Below the pieces are notes generated by a model. The model was not told where the DNA came from. It ran no database searches and saw nothing but the letters and a program-made list of their open reading frames with translations. A program made the position numbers and the translations under genes. Shown here piece after piece: positions 8,779 through 16,563 of a stretch of 33,306 nt of DNA (position 1 is the first letter of the stretch; every line of letters begins with the position of its first letter). This stretch comes from Leptofilum sp050292445 (GTDB lineage Bacteria; Chloroflexota; Anaerolineae; Promineifilales; Promineifilaceae), in NCBI GenBank assembly GCA_050292445.1, contig JBNKLQ010000030.1, forward strand, positions 1 through 33,306, in the 5' to 3' direction.

Positions 8779-10688
8779 GAGATCAACTCCTTGGTTACGG
8801 CCGTTTCCTGTTGCAGCGTGACCGGTATCTGAACACAAACAGTTGTACCCTTCTCTGGGGTAGAGGTGATGGCAAAATGGCCGTGCAACTTTTGTACCCG
8901 TTCGCGCATGCTGACCAAGCCCAACCCTCCCAAGCGTTCTGCCAGCGCCGTTTCAAAGCCACGGCCGTTGTCCTGTACTTCCAGCATGATACTGTCTGCT
9001 GTGGCCCGGATGGTGACCGATACGGCCGTAGCCTGGGCATGTTTTAGCGCATTGTTTAGCGACTCCTGGGCAATGCGGTAGAGAGCGTCCTCCACCTCTT
9101 CGGGCAGATCAAGATCGCCGGGAGCCGTCATGGTGACATCGACCCCAGCACGTCGCTCGACGACTTCCAGCCGGTGTTCGATTGCTTCTACCAGCCCGGT
9201 CTGCCGCAAGTCAAACGGCCGTAATTCAAACACCAGCAGGCGCATTTCTTGCAGCGCTTGTTGGGCAATGGCTCCTAATCGCTCCTGATTTTGCTGAATA
9301 ACGGCCGTGTCCCCGGCTTGAATCATGCGCTGGCCTGCTTCAGCCAGCAGCGTCAGGCTGTAGATGGATTGGGTCACCGAGTCGTGTAAATCCCGCGCCA
9401 GACGGCCCCGTTCTTCCATAACGGCCAGCTGCTGGGCCTGCTTGTACAGGCGAGCATTCTCCACAGCGATAGCTGCCTGGCCAGCCAACAGTTGCATCAC
9501 CATCAGATCTGTTTCATCAAAATCATCCAGCTGATCGCTTTGTACATCGAGCACGCCAATGACCTGGTCTTTTACTTTTAATGGCACGGTCAATTCCGAG
9601 CGAGTCGCGCTGCCTTGCATTAAAATATAGCGAGGTTCTTGGGTGACATCGGGCACAATCAGTGGCTGCCCACTGCCCGCTACCCTGCCCGTTAACCCTT
9701 CCTGACCCACTTTTAACCGACCAGGTTGAAAATCAAACTCAGGGTCATCCCACAATGATCCGGCACCCTGCCGATAGACAACGTATTCCCCTTCAATCAA
9801 GCCTATCGCCACATGGTAATAACCATAGGTTTGCTGGATCAGCCGCGCCACTTCCGCTAAAACCGCATCAATATTTAGAATGGAGGAAAACCGGTGACTG
9901 ACTTCGGTGATCAATTGGAACTGCTCGGCTCGCCTTTGCTCGGCAGAAAACAGGCGGGCATTTTCAATGGCCACACCTATTTGATTACCGATTGAAGCCA
10001 ATAGCTCATTGCCAGGAGCTGAAAATGATTCCGCATCTTGCTTGGCAATGAAGAAGGTGCCCAAAACAACCCCGCGTGCAGTTAGGGGAATAACGGCCAT
10101 CCAGTTAAACCCATCGGACTGAAAAGGGATGGTGGTGAGGTTGTACAAATCTGTGAGGATGTAAGGTTCACCAATTTTAACGGCCGCTTCTACAAAACTA
10201 TCTGTCGTGGCTAACTCCATCAAACCACATAAGGTAACTTCGCTCAAACAACAGCCTTTCACCAGTTGCAGCGAGGCGGTTTGACCCTGAAATAGATGGA
10301 TGCCACCGGCATCGCAGGCAGTTAATTCCAAAGTCGTATCGAGGGCTGCCGTCAACGTTTCATGCAAATCAAGCGTGCTGCTAACAACGGCCGTAATCGT
10401 ATACAAAGCGCTTAATTCCGTGGTTCGCTTGGCCGCCTGTGTTTGTAGTTCTTCGTTATGCCGCTGAATATTGCGCAGCCGCCACCAGTAGCCACCAACG
10501 ACGATGCCCAATAAACCCAGGGCAATCAATCCGCGAAACAACCAGCTAAATTTATTGGAATCAACCTGATTTGGATTATTTTGGGACACACAGGCAACAG
10601 CCAACCATGCGCTGACAGTCAGCAGACACACAATAAGCAACCCAGACCAAAGCCTGGGTGGGAAACCGAATTGGGGTACCCATTTCAT
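8775..10688 (-). CDS. GAF-domain sensor histidine kinase (NarL-partner, HisKA_3 type)
   Basis: About 637 residues. Two hydrophobic helices (about 14-33 and 50-68) are followed by a short coiled coil and two GAF domains (about 95-240 and 265-420; the second ends VIGVLDVQSDQ). The HisKA_3 dimerisation domain has the phospho-acceptor histidine in RLARDLHDSVTQSIYSL. The C-terminal HATPase_c has the N box (NNALKHA), G1 (DNGRGF) and GLGLVSMRERV. The GAF ligands are unknown; redox, nitric oxide or light are possible. ATG at 10688 has AGGA about nine bases upstream; the frame also extends to a TTG at 10721. The extracytoplasmic stretch between the helices is short, arguing for cytoplasmic sensing. 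Confidence 0.93.
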   Translation of the reverse strand: MKWVPQFGFPPRLWSGLLIVCLLTVSAWLAVACVSQNNPNQVDSNKFSWLFRGLIALGLLGIVVGGYWWRLRNIQRHNEELQTQAAKRTTELSALYTITAVVSSTLDLHETLTAALDTTLELTACDAGGIHLFQGQTASLQLVKGCCLSEVTLCGLMELATTDSFVEAAVKIGEPYILTDLYNLTTIPFQSDGFNWMAVIPLTARGVVLGTFFIAKQDAESFSAPGNELLASIGNQIGVAIENARLFSAEQRRAEQFQLITEVSHRFSSILNIDAVLAEVARLIQQTYGYYHVAIGLIEGEYVVYRQGAGSLWDDPEFDFQPGRLKVGQEGLTGRVAGSGQPLIVPDVTQEPRYILMQGSATRSELTVPLKVKDQVIGVLDVQSDQLDDFDETDLMVMQLLAGQAAIAVENARLYKQAQQLAVMEERGRLARDLHDSVTQSIYSLTLLAEAGQRMIQAGDTAVIQQNQERLGAIAQQALQEMRLLVFELRPFDLRQTGLVEAIEHRLEVVERRAGVDVTMTAPGDLDLPEEVEDALYRIAQESLNNALKHAQATAVSVTIRATADSIMLEVQDNGRGFETALAERLGGLGLVSMRERVQKLHGHFAITSTPEKGTTVCVQIPVTLQQETAVTKELIS

Positions 10689-10890
10689 ATCGGTTCGTCC
10701 TGATTGTGTTGAGTTTAGCAAAGTGGCAAGCGTGTTAGATATTGAGGAACGGCCGTTTCATTTACGAAGAACATCACGAATGGTACGAAATAATTATAAA
10801 GTGAATGTGCTTTGGCCAGGGTGATAGAGCAAGTGAGCCAATATTTTTCCTCAGCCTAAAAAAGTTGCGGCACGTTTTTGGGGACGTTAA

Positions 10891-10903
10891 GGGAACGGTT
10901 CCC
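10891..10903. promoter_or_regulatory. Palindrome GGGAAC-G-GTTCCC, candidate operator for the selenoprotein operon
   Basis: Six-base arms around one central base, 73 bp upstream of the ATG at 10976, in the 287-bp gap (10689-10975) between divergent operons. A TATTCT at 10907-10912 could be a -10 box, which would put the palindrome where a repressor or MerR-type activator sits; no convincing -35 was found. One ACGGCCGT (10749-10756) is also in this gap. No gene was seen in the gap. Confidence 0.35.
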
Positions 10904-10975
10904 CTGTATTCTGCCAACAACTAACCGCAACACAAGATGGCAAACAAGTAAACATCTCGAATCAGGAGATTAATT

Positions 10976-11821
10976 ATGAATACCTTGAAGAACCAAACCT
11001 TTGATTTTGAACTTGATGAACTACGCGACGCCATTCGGGAAGAATACAATGTCGTCGCCACCACACCTGAACAAGGTTTTCACTTTCACACGGGACGGCC
11101 GTTAGCTCGCATTCTGCAGTACGAAGAAGCCTGGCTGCAAGGCATTCCCGAACAGTCCATTGCCTCCTTTGCCGGGACGGGCAACCCATTTAGCCTGGGC
11201 CCCATCATGCCGGGCGAGCACGTAGTAGACATCGGCTGCGGGGCGGGTATTGATAGTCTGGTTGCCAGCAAAATGGTGGGGGAAAACGGCCGTGTTATCG
11301 GCATAGATATGACCCCAGCCATGCTAAACAAAGCACGCCAATCGGCCGTTGAGGCCGGCATGGCACAAGTCGAGTTTCGCGAAGGGTATGGCGAAGCCCT
11401 GCCCGTCCCCGATGAATGGGCCGACGTGGTCATTTCCAACGGCGTGCTAAATTTGATGCCGGATAAGTTGACCGGCCTACAAGAAATGGCCCGCGTACTC
11501 AAACCAGGTGGGCGGCTGCAAATCGCCGACATCCTGGTAGAAAGAGCCGTGCCAGACGGTGCCAAACGCAACATTGACCTTTGGACTGGTTGAATTGCTG
11601 GCGCTCTGCTGGAAGCAGAGTTACAGATGGTCGTGGTACAGGCTGGCTTTGTCGATTTTGAAATCACCTGGCGTGCCGACGTGTTTAGCGGTGCCCCGCA
11701 GGAAAGCAGCGCCGACAGCTTTGGCACGATGGGCATCAATTTCCGCGCCCGCAAAGCGCACGATGATGATGAATGGTATGCAGAACTGAACAAATTTAAT
11801 TGCGAAATCCCAAGCTCGTGA
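10976..11821 (+). CDS. ArsM-like SAM-dependent methyltransferase, putative selenoprotein (Sec206 at in-frame TGA)
   Basis: The frame from ATG 10976 reaches TGA at 11591-11593 and continues open in the same frame for 75 more codons, to a TGA at 11819-11821. Read through, it gives a 281-residue class I methyltransferase with SAM motif I VVDIGCGAGID (about 84-93), then VIGIDMTPAML and RVLKPGGRLQIADI. The read-through segment reads DLWTG-U-IAGALLEAEL then AGFVDFEITW. In arsenite methyltransferases the same place reads GCxAGAL, with an As(III)-binding cysteine, so the TGA replaces a conserved Cys. A bacterial SECIS hairpin follows directly (11604-11620). Other ArsM cysteines are absent: GCGNP is GTGNP (67-71) and SNCVxNL is SNGVLNL. 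The substrate may therefore not be arsenite. A nonsense mutation is the alternative, made unlikely by the hairpin and intact downstream frame. Confidence 0.85.
11604..11620 (+). promoter_or_regulatory. Bacterial SECIS element (bSECIS) hairpin
   Basis: Perfect 6-bp stem CTCTGC (11604-11609) / GCAGAG (11615-11620), extendable by one G-U pair, with a 5-base apical loop TGGAA. The loop starts 16 bases after the UGA at 11591-11593 and has G at its second position. This fits the known bacterial SECIS rules: loop about 16-37 nt from UGA and a G in the first two loop bases, recognised by SelB. No selA, selB, selD or tRNA-Sec gene is in this window. Confidence 0.8.
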
Positions 11822-11873
11822 CGCGTGAAACATGATTTATTTCAGCCCACGCATCACTTAAGGACGGTAAACG

Positions 11874-12194
11874 ATGAAAACTGACTTTTCAAAAATGGTA
11901 GAACGATTAGCCTTGCAAACGCTGGATGGCCCTGGTGATGTGGCAGCAACCTTGCGGCGCGAAGTCGCTGAGTATGCGGCCGCTCCCATACCCGGCAACG
12001 AGCAAATCCCGCCGGTATTGCTGCCCTATCTCACTAAGGTAGCCATGCATTCTTATCGCGTTACGGATGCCGACATTGCCCAGTTGAAAGCGGCTGACTA
12101 TAGCGAAGATGAATTGTATGAATTGACCGTCAGTGCTGCTTTTGGCGCTGGTTTGGCCCGCCTGAATCATGGGCTGGCCTTGCTAGATAATTAG
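11874..12194 (+). CDS. Small AhpD/carboxymuconolactone-decarboxylase-like protein lacking CxxC
   Basis: A 106-residue, largely helical protein. Its second half (ADIAQLKAADYSEDELYELT then AAFGAGLARLNHGLALL) resembles the helical core of the AhpD/CMD family. It has no cysteine pair, so it cannot be a thiol peroxidase on its own. ATG 11874 has AAGGA about nine bases upstream. It lies 52 bp after the selenoprotein and 9 bp before the CPFC-containing AhpD-like gene, so all three are probably one operon. It may be a non-catalytic partner subunit of the next protein; that is inference. Confidence 0.72.
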   Translation: MKTDFSKMVERLALQTLDGPGDVAATLRREVAEYAAAPIPGNEQIPPVLLPYLTKVAMHSYRVTDADIAQLKAADYSEDELYELTVSAAFGAGLARLNHGLALLDN

Positions 12195-12203
12195 GAGATC
12201 ATC

Positions 12204-12803
12204 ATGAGATTACAAATAATAGAAAACGGACTCTCCCCCCTACAAAAATTGCAAATGGGATTAATTCGCAAAGTGATGGCCAACCATGTGCCAGGACCGA
12301 TTCCGGCACTGTCTTACCGGTCAAACTTTTTTGGCAAGCAGTTTAATGAGTCTGTACAGACCGCTTTGCGCAAAACAACGGCGTGGCACAAGTCGGAGGC
12401 AGAATTGTTTGCCGCTTTTGTCTCACACCACAACAAGTGTCCATTTTGCTTGACATCGCATACGGCCGTAACCAGCCAGGGTATCAAGGCCAACATTGTT
12501 CAAGCCGTCATCCAAGATTGGCGCACAGCACCCGTCAACGAAAAAGTACGCGCCACGCTTGGTTTTCTGGAGAAACTAACCCGCACCCCTGATCTCGTCA
12601 CGCAGGACGATCTCAATCCCATGAAAGAGGCAGGCGTCAGCCAGCGTGGCATTGAAGAAGCCATTTACATTTGTTTCGTCTTCTGCACCATCAATCGGCT
12701 GGCGAACAGCTTTGATTTTGAACTGGCCAATGAAAAGAGCCTGAATCGCGTTGGTTTTGTGCTTTACAACTTGGGCTACGGCATTGGTGTCCTGCCAGGG
12801 TAG
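12204..12803 (+). CDS. AhpD-like carboxymuconolactone decarboxylase family protein (CPFC motif)
   Basis: A 199-residue helical protein with the AhpD-type redox motif CPFCLTSHTAV at about residues 77-87 (two cysteines and the histidine three residues later), preceded by the conserved glutamate region KSEAELFAAFVSHH. AhpD-family enzymes reduce peroxides or act as thiol-disulfide carriers. Cysteine codons are used at both positions, although selenocysteine versions of AhpD-like proteins are known. AGGAG lies just upstream of the ATG. It is the third gene of the selenoprotein operon. A role in redox support of the Sec methyltransferase is possible but unproven. Confidence 0.85.
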   Translation: MRLQIIENGLSPLQKLQMGLIRKVMANHVPGPIPALSYRSNFFGKQFNESVQTALRKTTAWHKSEAELFAAFVSHHNKCPFCLTSHTAVTSQGIKANIVQAVIQDWRTAPVNEKVRATLGFLEKLTRTPDLVTQDDLNPMKEAGVSQRGIEEAIYICFVFCTINRLANSFDFELANEKSLNRVGFVLYNLGYGIGVLPG

Positions 12804-12825
12804 CTTGGTAGACAGATACCATGTT

Positions 12826-12852
12826 GGGGTACTATCATAGTATGTAAACCCC
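12826..12852. terminator. Interrupted hairpin, possible terminator or operator
   Basis: GGGGT (12826-12830) and ACCCC (12848-12852) flank the palindrome ACTAT-C-ATAGT (12831-12841), with a 6-base bulge on one side. It falls between the AhpD-like stop (12803) and the lipoprotein start. There is no T-run, so termination is uncertain. Confidence 0.3.
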
Positions 12853-12896
12853 AGCAGTATAGAGCGGGGTCATATGCCATAAGTAAGTTGAAGACG

Positions 12897-14030
12897 ATGT
12901 TCACCATAGCCACTATGCCTAGCCATAAACTCCCCCGTTTCATGACGTTTCTAGTAGCAATCTGTTTCTTTTGGTTATTTGCCTGCCGTGCAAAACAGCC
13001 AGAAATTCAGATTGTTACTGGAGCAACGCTTACACCAACGGCCGTTTCCACCCCTTCTACCATTCCAACACAACCAACACCAACGCCCTTTTTGCTGCCA
13101 ACCAGACCAACAGTTCGCGATTTCATCACCGAAGCTGGCGTTTCTCCGGCTGGTTTAGACGCCGACGTTTTAGAGCAAAGAATCATTGCTTTTGAACCGT
13201 TAAACAGCGAGCGTTCCTTTCTGTTGGGATATTTTGTAGATTCCCTAGAGAATAGCGAATTGCCAAATGAACTCCATTTTCTAAGATTTGACAAGGCAAC
13301 TCAATCCTGGTTGGGCACAACTTTACAGGAGCCGGAACGGCCAGTGGGAGAGGCATGTCATCCTTCTGTCTGTTACCGTTTGGGTGTGATTACAGATTAC
13401 CTGCAGACGCCTTATTTTTATTTTGCTTACATGCATTCCAATCCATCTGCTGGATGGACGGCCGTTCTGACACCAGAGCTAGAGCTGAACACCGTTTTAT
13501 TTGGGCGGGTGCGGGCTGTATTTGCGGATGGAACGGCCGTTTACAATGAAGGTATCATTCATTTTTCCCCCACCCACTATGCTTTAATAAGCGTTTACGA
13601 TCCAGACACCCAAGAAAGCCTGCGCATTTTTCCTATAGAGCCACATCAAACATTGTGGCAAGCGCGCCAGGAGTTAGTGGCCCAGACTTATGATATCTTA
13701 GGCGAAGATTGGTGCCGGGAAAATAATCATCACTGTGACGCAGCATTGTTCAACAACTATGTCAGCAGCGAAGTTGTGGTAAATGACGATACTGACTCAC
13801 TTGCTTTTGTCGTCACATTTAGTGCTGAATTCAGTGTAGATCTGCCGGATGAAGAGGTCGTATACGTCTATCGCGGCATGCGCAATGGCGATTTAGAATT
13901 TCGGGAAGTGAGCCGGGTGGAACTGGCCCAACTTTTCGGGTCGTATGAATTGACCGATTTGCTCAAAGCAGACAGGCTTGAGCGAATTTTTTCGGAGGTT
14001 ACTTTTGTTGAGGAGGAATCAGCAGAATGA
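12897..14030 (+). CDS. Putative lipoprotein of unknown function
   Basis: About 377 residues. The N-terminal signal peptide ends in a lipobox-like LFAC (about residues 27-30), followed by a Thr/Pro-rich linker (TPTAVSTPSTIPTQPTPTPF) typical of exported Chloroflexota lipoproteins. The mature domain (about 75-370) is acidic and rich in beta-type and aromatic segments, with four cysteines that could pair (ACHPSVC, and WCRENNHHC). I do not recognise the family. The start is uncertain: ATG 12897 is used, but TTG 12888 and ATG 12915 are in frame and none has a strong ribosome-binding site. The stop overlaps the alcohol dehydrogenase start by four bases (ATGA). Confidence 0.75.
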   Translation: MFTIATMPSHKLPRFMTFLVAICFFWLFACRAKQPEIQIVTGATLTPTAVSTPSTIPTQPTPTPFLLPTRPTVRDFITEAGVSPAGLDADVLEQRIIAFEPLNSERSFLLGYFVDSLENSELPNELHFLRFDKATQSWLGTTLQEPERPVGEACHPSVCYRLGVITDYLQTPYFYFAYMHSNPSAGWTAVLTPELELNTVLFGRVRAVFADGTAVYNEGIIHFSPTHYALISVYDPDTQESLRIFPIEPHQTLWQARQELVAQTYDILGEDWCRENNHHCDAALFNNYVSSEVVVNDDTDSLAFVVTFSAEFSVDLPDEEVVYVYRGMRNGDLEFREVSRVELAQLFGSYELTDLLKADRLERIFSEVTFVEEESAE

Positions 14031-15058
14031 AAGCAATGTTGTTACACGAACTTGGCAGTTTAGAAGAGAATAAAACACCGCTGGCGCTGGCGGATTTGCC
14101 AGAACCCAAACTCAAAGCAGATGATATTCTGGTGCAGGTGTCCGCCTGTGGCGTTTGCCATACCGAGCTAGATGAAATCGAAGGCCGCACCCCGCCACCC
14201 CACCTGCCGGTGGTGCTTGGCCACCAGGTTGTGGGCACCGTGGCCGATTGTGGTGCTAAAGTCCAGCGTTTTGAACAAGGCGACCGGGTGGGCATAGGCT
14301 GGATTTATTCAGCGTGCGGTACCTGTTCCTACTGCTTGTCCGGTCATGAGAATCTCTGCCCTGACTTTAAAGCCACCGGCCGAGACGCGAATGGGGGTTA
14401 TGCACAATATATGGCAATCTCTCAGGATTACGCCTACCCCATTCCCGCCACCTTTAGCGATGTAGAAGCGGCACCATTGCTGTGTGCCGGGGCCGTCGGC
14501 TACCGTTCGCTGCAGTTGACACAGCTTAGCGATGGACAAAACCTGGGCCTGACTGGCTTTGGCGCTTCCGGCCATCTGGTGCTGAAGATGGTTCGGCACA
14601 AATTCCCCAACGCTGAGGTTTTTGTGTTTGCCCGGAATCCCAAGGAACGAGAATTTGCCCAAGAACTAGGCGCGGTTTGGGCTGGCGACACCACAGAAGC
14701 CGCCCCGGTAAAACTAAACAGCATCATCGACACCACACCAGTTTGGAAGCCAGTGGTGGAAGCCATGAAAAACCTGGCACCAGGTGGGCGATTGGTTATC
14801 AATGCCATTCGCAAAGAGGGTGTGGATAAAGAGTATTTGCTTAACCTTCAATATCACACCCATCTGTGGCACGAAAAGGAAATCAAAAGCGTGGCCAACG
14901 TCAGTCGCCAGGACATTAGCGAGTTTCTAGAACTGGCCGCTGAAATTCCGATCAAGCCAGAAACAGAAGAATTTGAGCTAGAAGCAGCGAATGAGGCTTT
15001 ACTCTCTATGAGGACAAAGGAAATTAAAGGCGGGAAAGTTTTGCGAGTAAAGGCGTAG
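14027..15058 (+). CDS. Zinc-dependent alcohol dehydrogenase (medium-chain MDR superfamily)
   Basis: A 343-residue protein with the full MDR layout. The catalytic-zinc segment is ACGVCHTELDEIEG and VVLGHQVVGTV (Cys, His, Glu). The structural-zinc cysteines are in CGTCSYCLSGHENLC (four Cys). The Rossmann segment has a modified glycine motif (LTGFGASGHLVLK). It resembles the AdhA-like class that oxidises primary alcohols with NAD(P)+. Cys is also present at the position following LL in APLLCAGAVGYR, the usual third catalytic zinc ligand. It is translationally coupled to the upstream lipoprotein. It converges on the VanB remnant, with 10 bp between stops. Confidence 0.93.
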   Translation: MKAMLLHELGSLEENKTPLALADLPEPKLKADDILVQVSACGVCHTELDEIEGRTPPPHLPVVLGHQVVGTVADCGAKVQRFEQGDRVGIGWIYSACGTCSYCLSGHENLCPDFKATGRDANGGYAQYMAISQDYAYPIPATFSDVEAAPLLCAGAVGYRSLQLTQLSDGQNLGLTGFGASGHLVLKMVRHKFPNAEVFVFARNPKEREFAQELGAVWAGDTTEAAPVKLNSIIDTTPVWKPVVEAMKNLAPGGRLVINAIRKEGVDKEYLLNLQYHTHLWHEKEIKSVANVSRQDISEFLELAAEIPIKPETEEFELEAANEALLSMRTKEIKGGKVLRVKA

Positions 15059-15068
15059 CGTTGGGCGG

Positions 15069-15590
15069 CTACCGAGCAAGCATCGATCCATGATAAGCTG
15101 TATCGATCACCACATCGCCGCTGGCAATACGAGACACACAAGCACAAATTTTTTGTTTTCGGCTTTCTGCTGATCGCTAAAAAACACATCACGGTGATCC
15201 ACAACCCCTGAATGAGACAAAACATCAACCACACAAAGGCCACATTCCCCTATTTGGCAGTCAGACATGACATCGATGCCAGCCAGGCCGAGGGCATCTA
15301 GCATACGTATTGCCCGGAGCCAGTGACCACATATAAGTCGAACCGCCCCGGCTGGTTGGCAGCCGTTTCACACCAATGTGATACCGCCCTCCTGTTTGCC
15401 CATGCCTGCCGACAAGTGAATAACTGCGAATTTGTGGCAGCCCGTTAACCAGAACAGATACATCAATGTGCGCCCCCCCCGAATAAGACTGCGTACCCGC
15501 TTCCGGTTCTAGCTCAAACAGGCGCACATTAGCCGCAACATCCATGATATTCATAACTTTTGCCTGGGTCCAAACGTTTTTAAAGCGCAT
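15069..15590 (-). pseudogene. Decayed VanB-like (phthalate-dioxygenase-reductase type) oxidoreductase
   Basis: Two fragments of one gene in different frames. The N-terminal part (15590 to about 15306, 95 codons) matches a VanB flavin domain: RLFELEPEAGTQ, GGAHIDVSVL, IRSYSLVG, GVKRLP and RGGS. At about 15305 it jumps, one frame over, to the C-terminal 2Fe-2S ferredoxin domain (MLDALGLAGIDVMSDC, then CQIGECGLC). The NAD-binding middle, roughly 130 or more residues, is missing. A second frameshift lies at the A6 run 15149-15154; in the shifted frame the natural ending KICACVSRIASGDVVIDTAY and a TAG at 15069-15071 are recovered. It has GGGGGAAAG before its ATG and starts 13 bp after the GntR stop. 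Confidence 0.82.
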
Positions 15591-15603
15591 CTTTCCCCCG
15601 GTA

Positions 15604-16329
15604 TCAATTCGGTGTGTAAACCAGCTTAAGTCCCGGAACCTGTTCCAGAGCGGCCTTTGTTTTTAGGGCAGTTTTTAGTGTGCTCAAAGAGAGGCGCGCA
15701 TGTTCTCGCGTCAAGGATTCGGCTCGTGCCCCTTCCCGATTTTCTATTGCTTCGACGATGCCCTTGTGTTGTTCCTGCGCCACAAAAAAGACTTTCCAGG
15801 CGTTGCCAAGCTCTGATTGAGCCATGACAAATGCGTTAGCGGAGGCAAAGGGGAGGGCGTTAATGCGGCGCAAGGCGTGCTCAATGACAAAGCTTTCAGT
15901 TAACATAATGAGCTGATTGTGAAAAAGCTCATTCAGGTCAAAATAGCGTTCAATATCTTTGCTTTCCAGGTCTGTTTTGTCTAACAATCTATCAAACTGT
16001 TCCAGCGATTCTTTGATTTTTCTTAAAGCCAGCGGGCTGACACCGCGTTCTGCAGCCAGCCGCGCCGCCATACCTTCCAGGCTACCACGCGCTTCAATGG
16101 CATCCTCAATGTCGCGCACGGTAAACTCGCGCACAGCATAGCCGCCGCCGCTCATCTCTTCCAGCAAGCCTTCCTCCGCCAGCCGGGTAAGCGCCGAGCG
16201 AATAGGCGTGCGGGAGACACCCAACCGTTCCACCAGAGACAGCTCCAACAGGCGTTCTCCTGGAGCCAATTCACCATTTAGAATCTGCTCGCGTAAAGTG
16301 ATGAGTGCGTTTATGGTTTGTGAAGACAT
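15604..16329 (-). CDS. GntR-family transcriptional regulator, FadR/FCD (VanR-like) subfamily
   Basis: A 241-residue regulator. The N-terminal winged helix has ILNGELAPGERLLELSLVER, LGVSRTPIRSALTRLAEEGL and GGYAV. The C-terminal helical FCD ligand domain (about 85-220) has metal-ligand candidates DLNELFHNQL and EHARLSL. FCD-type GntR regulators such as VanR bind palindromes with a TNGTNNNACNA-like core and respond to organic acids. ATG 16329 is preferred because GGAGG lies five bases upstream; ATG 16341 is also in frame. It is intact between VanA and VanB remnants and divergent from the pca cluster, and probably represses one or both via the ATGTATACAW sites. Confidence 0.92.
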   Translation of the reverse strand: MSSQTINALITLREQILNGELAPGERLLELSLVERLGVSRTPIRSALTRLAEEGLLEEMSGGGYAVREFTVRDIEDAIEARGSLEGMAARLAAERGVSPLALRKIKESLEQFDRLLDKTDLESKDIERYFDLNELFHNQLIMLTESFVIEHALRRINALPFASANAFVMAQSELGNAWKVFFVAQEQHKGIVEAIENREGARAESLTREHARLSLSTLKTALKTKAALEQVPGLKLVYTPN

Positions 16330-16349
16330 CGTTTCCTCCATCTAAGTTG

Positions 16350-16448
16350 TGGCGGCAGCAGCTCTCGTTTCAACTCCACATCCCACGCTGCTACATACCA
16401 GGCATTCAAGGGAAATGATTGTTCATGGGTAAAAGTCGTTTTTTGCAT
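16350..16448 (-). pseudogene. N-terminal remnant of a VanA-like Rieske oxygenase
   Basis: The minus-strand frame from ATG 16448 reads MQKTTFTHEQ then SFPLNAWYVAAWDVELKREL. This is the characteristic first 30 or so residues of vanillate-O-demethylase-type Rieske oxygenases (FPLNxWYVAxxxxEL). Homology stops near 16350 and the frame continues only into the GntR start region, ending at 16311. The Rieske CxH..CxxH centre and the catalytic domain are gone. The remnant lies directly upstream of gntR, and the VanB remnant directly downstream, so an ancestral vanA-gntR-vanB operon is likely. Confidence 0.7.
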
Positions 16449-16563
16449 CTGATTGCCCCCAATTGCAAAAACGATTAGGGTACGGCCGTCTGGCCCAACT
16501 ATACATTGAACCTTGTGTGCCACTGGCACATGCTTTTCCAAGGGTATGCAACTTGTATGCTTC

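Noticed and set aside
11591..11593. In-frame TGA as a simple nonsense mutation splitting the methyltransferase
   Set aside because: The downstream frame is intact to a natural stop, the TGA replaces a conserved Cys, and a hairpin meeting SECIS rules follows directly. Chance agreement of all three is unlikely, though only genome context can settle it.
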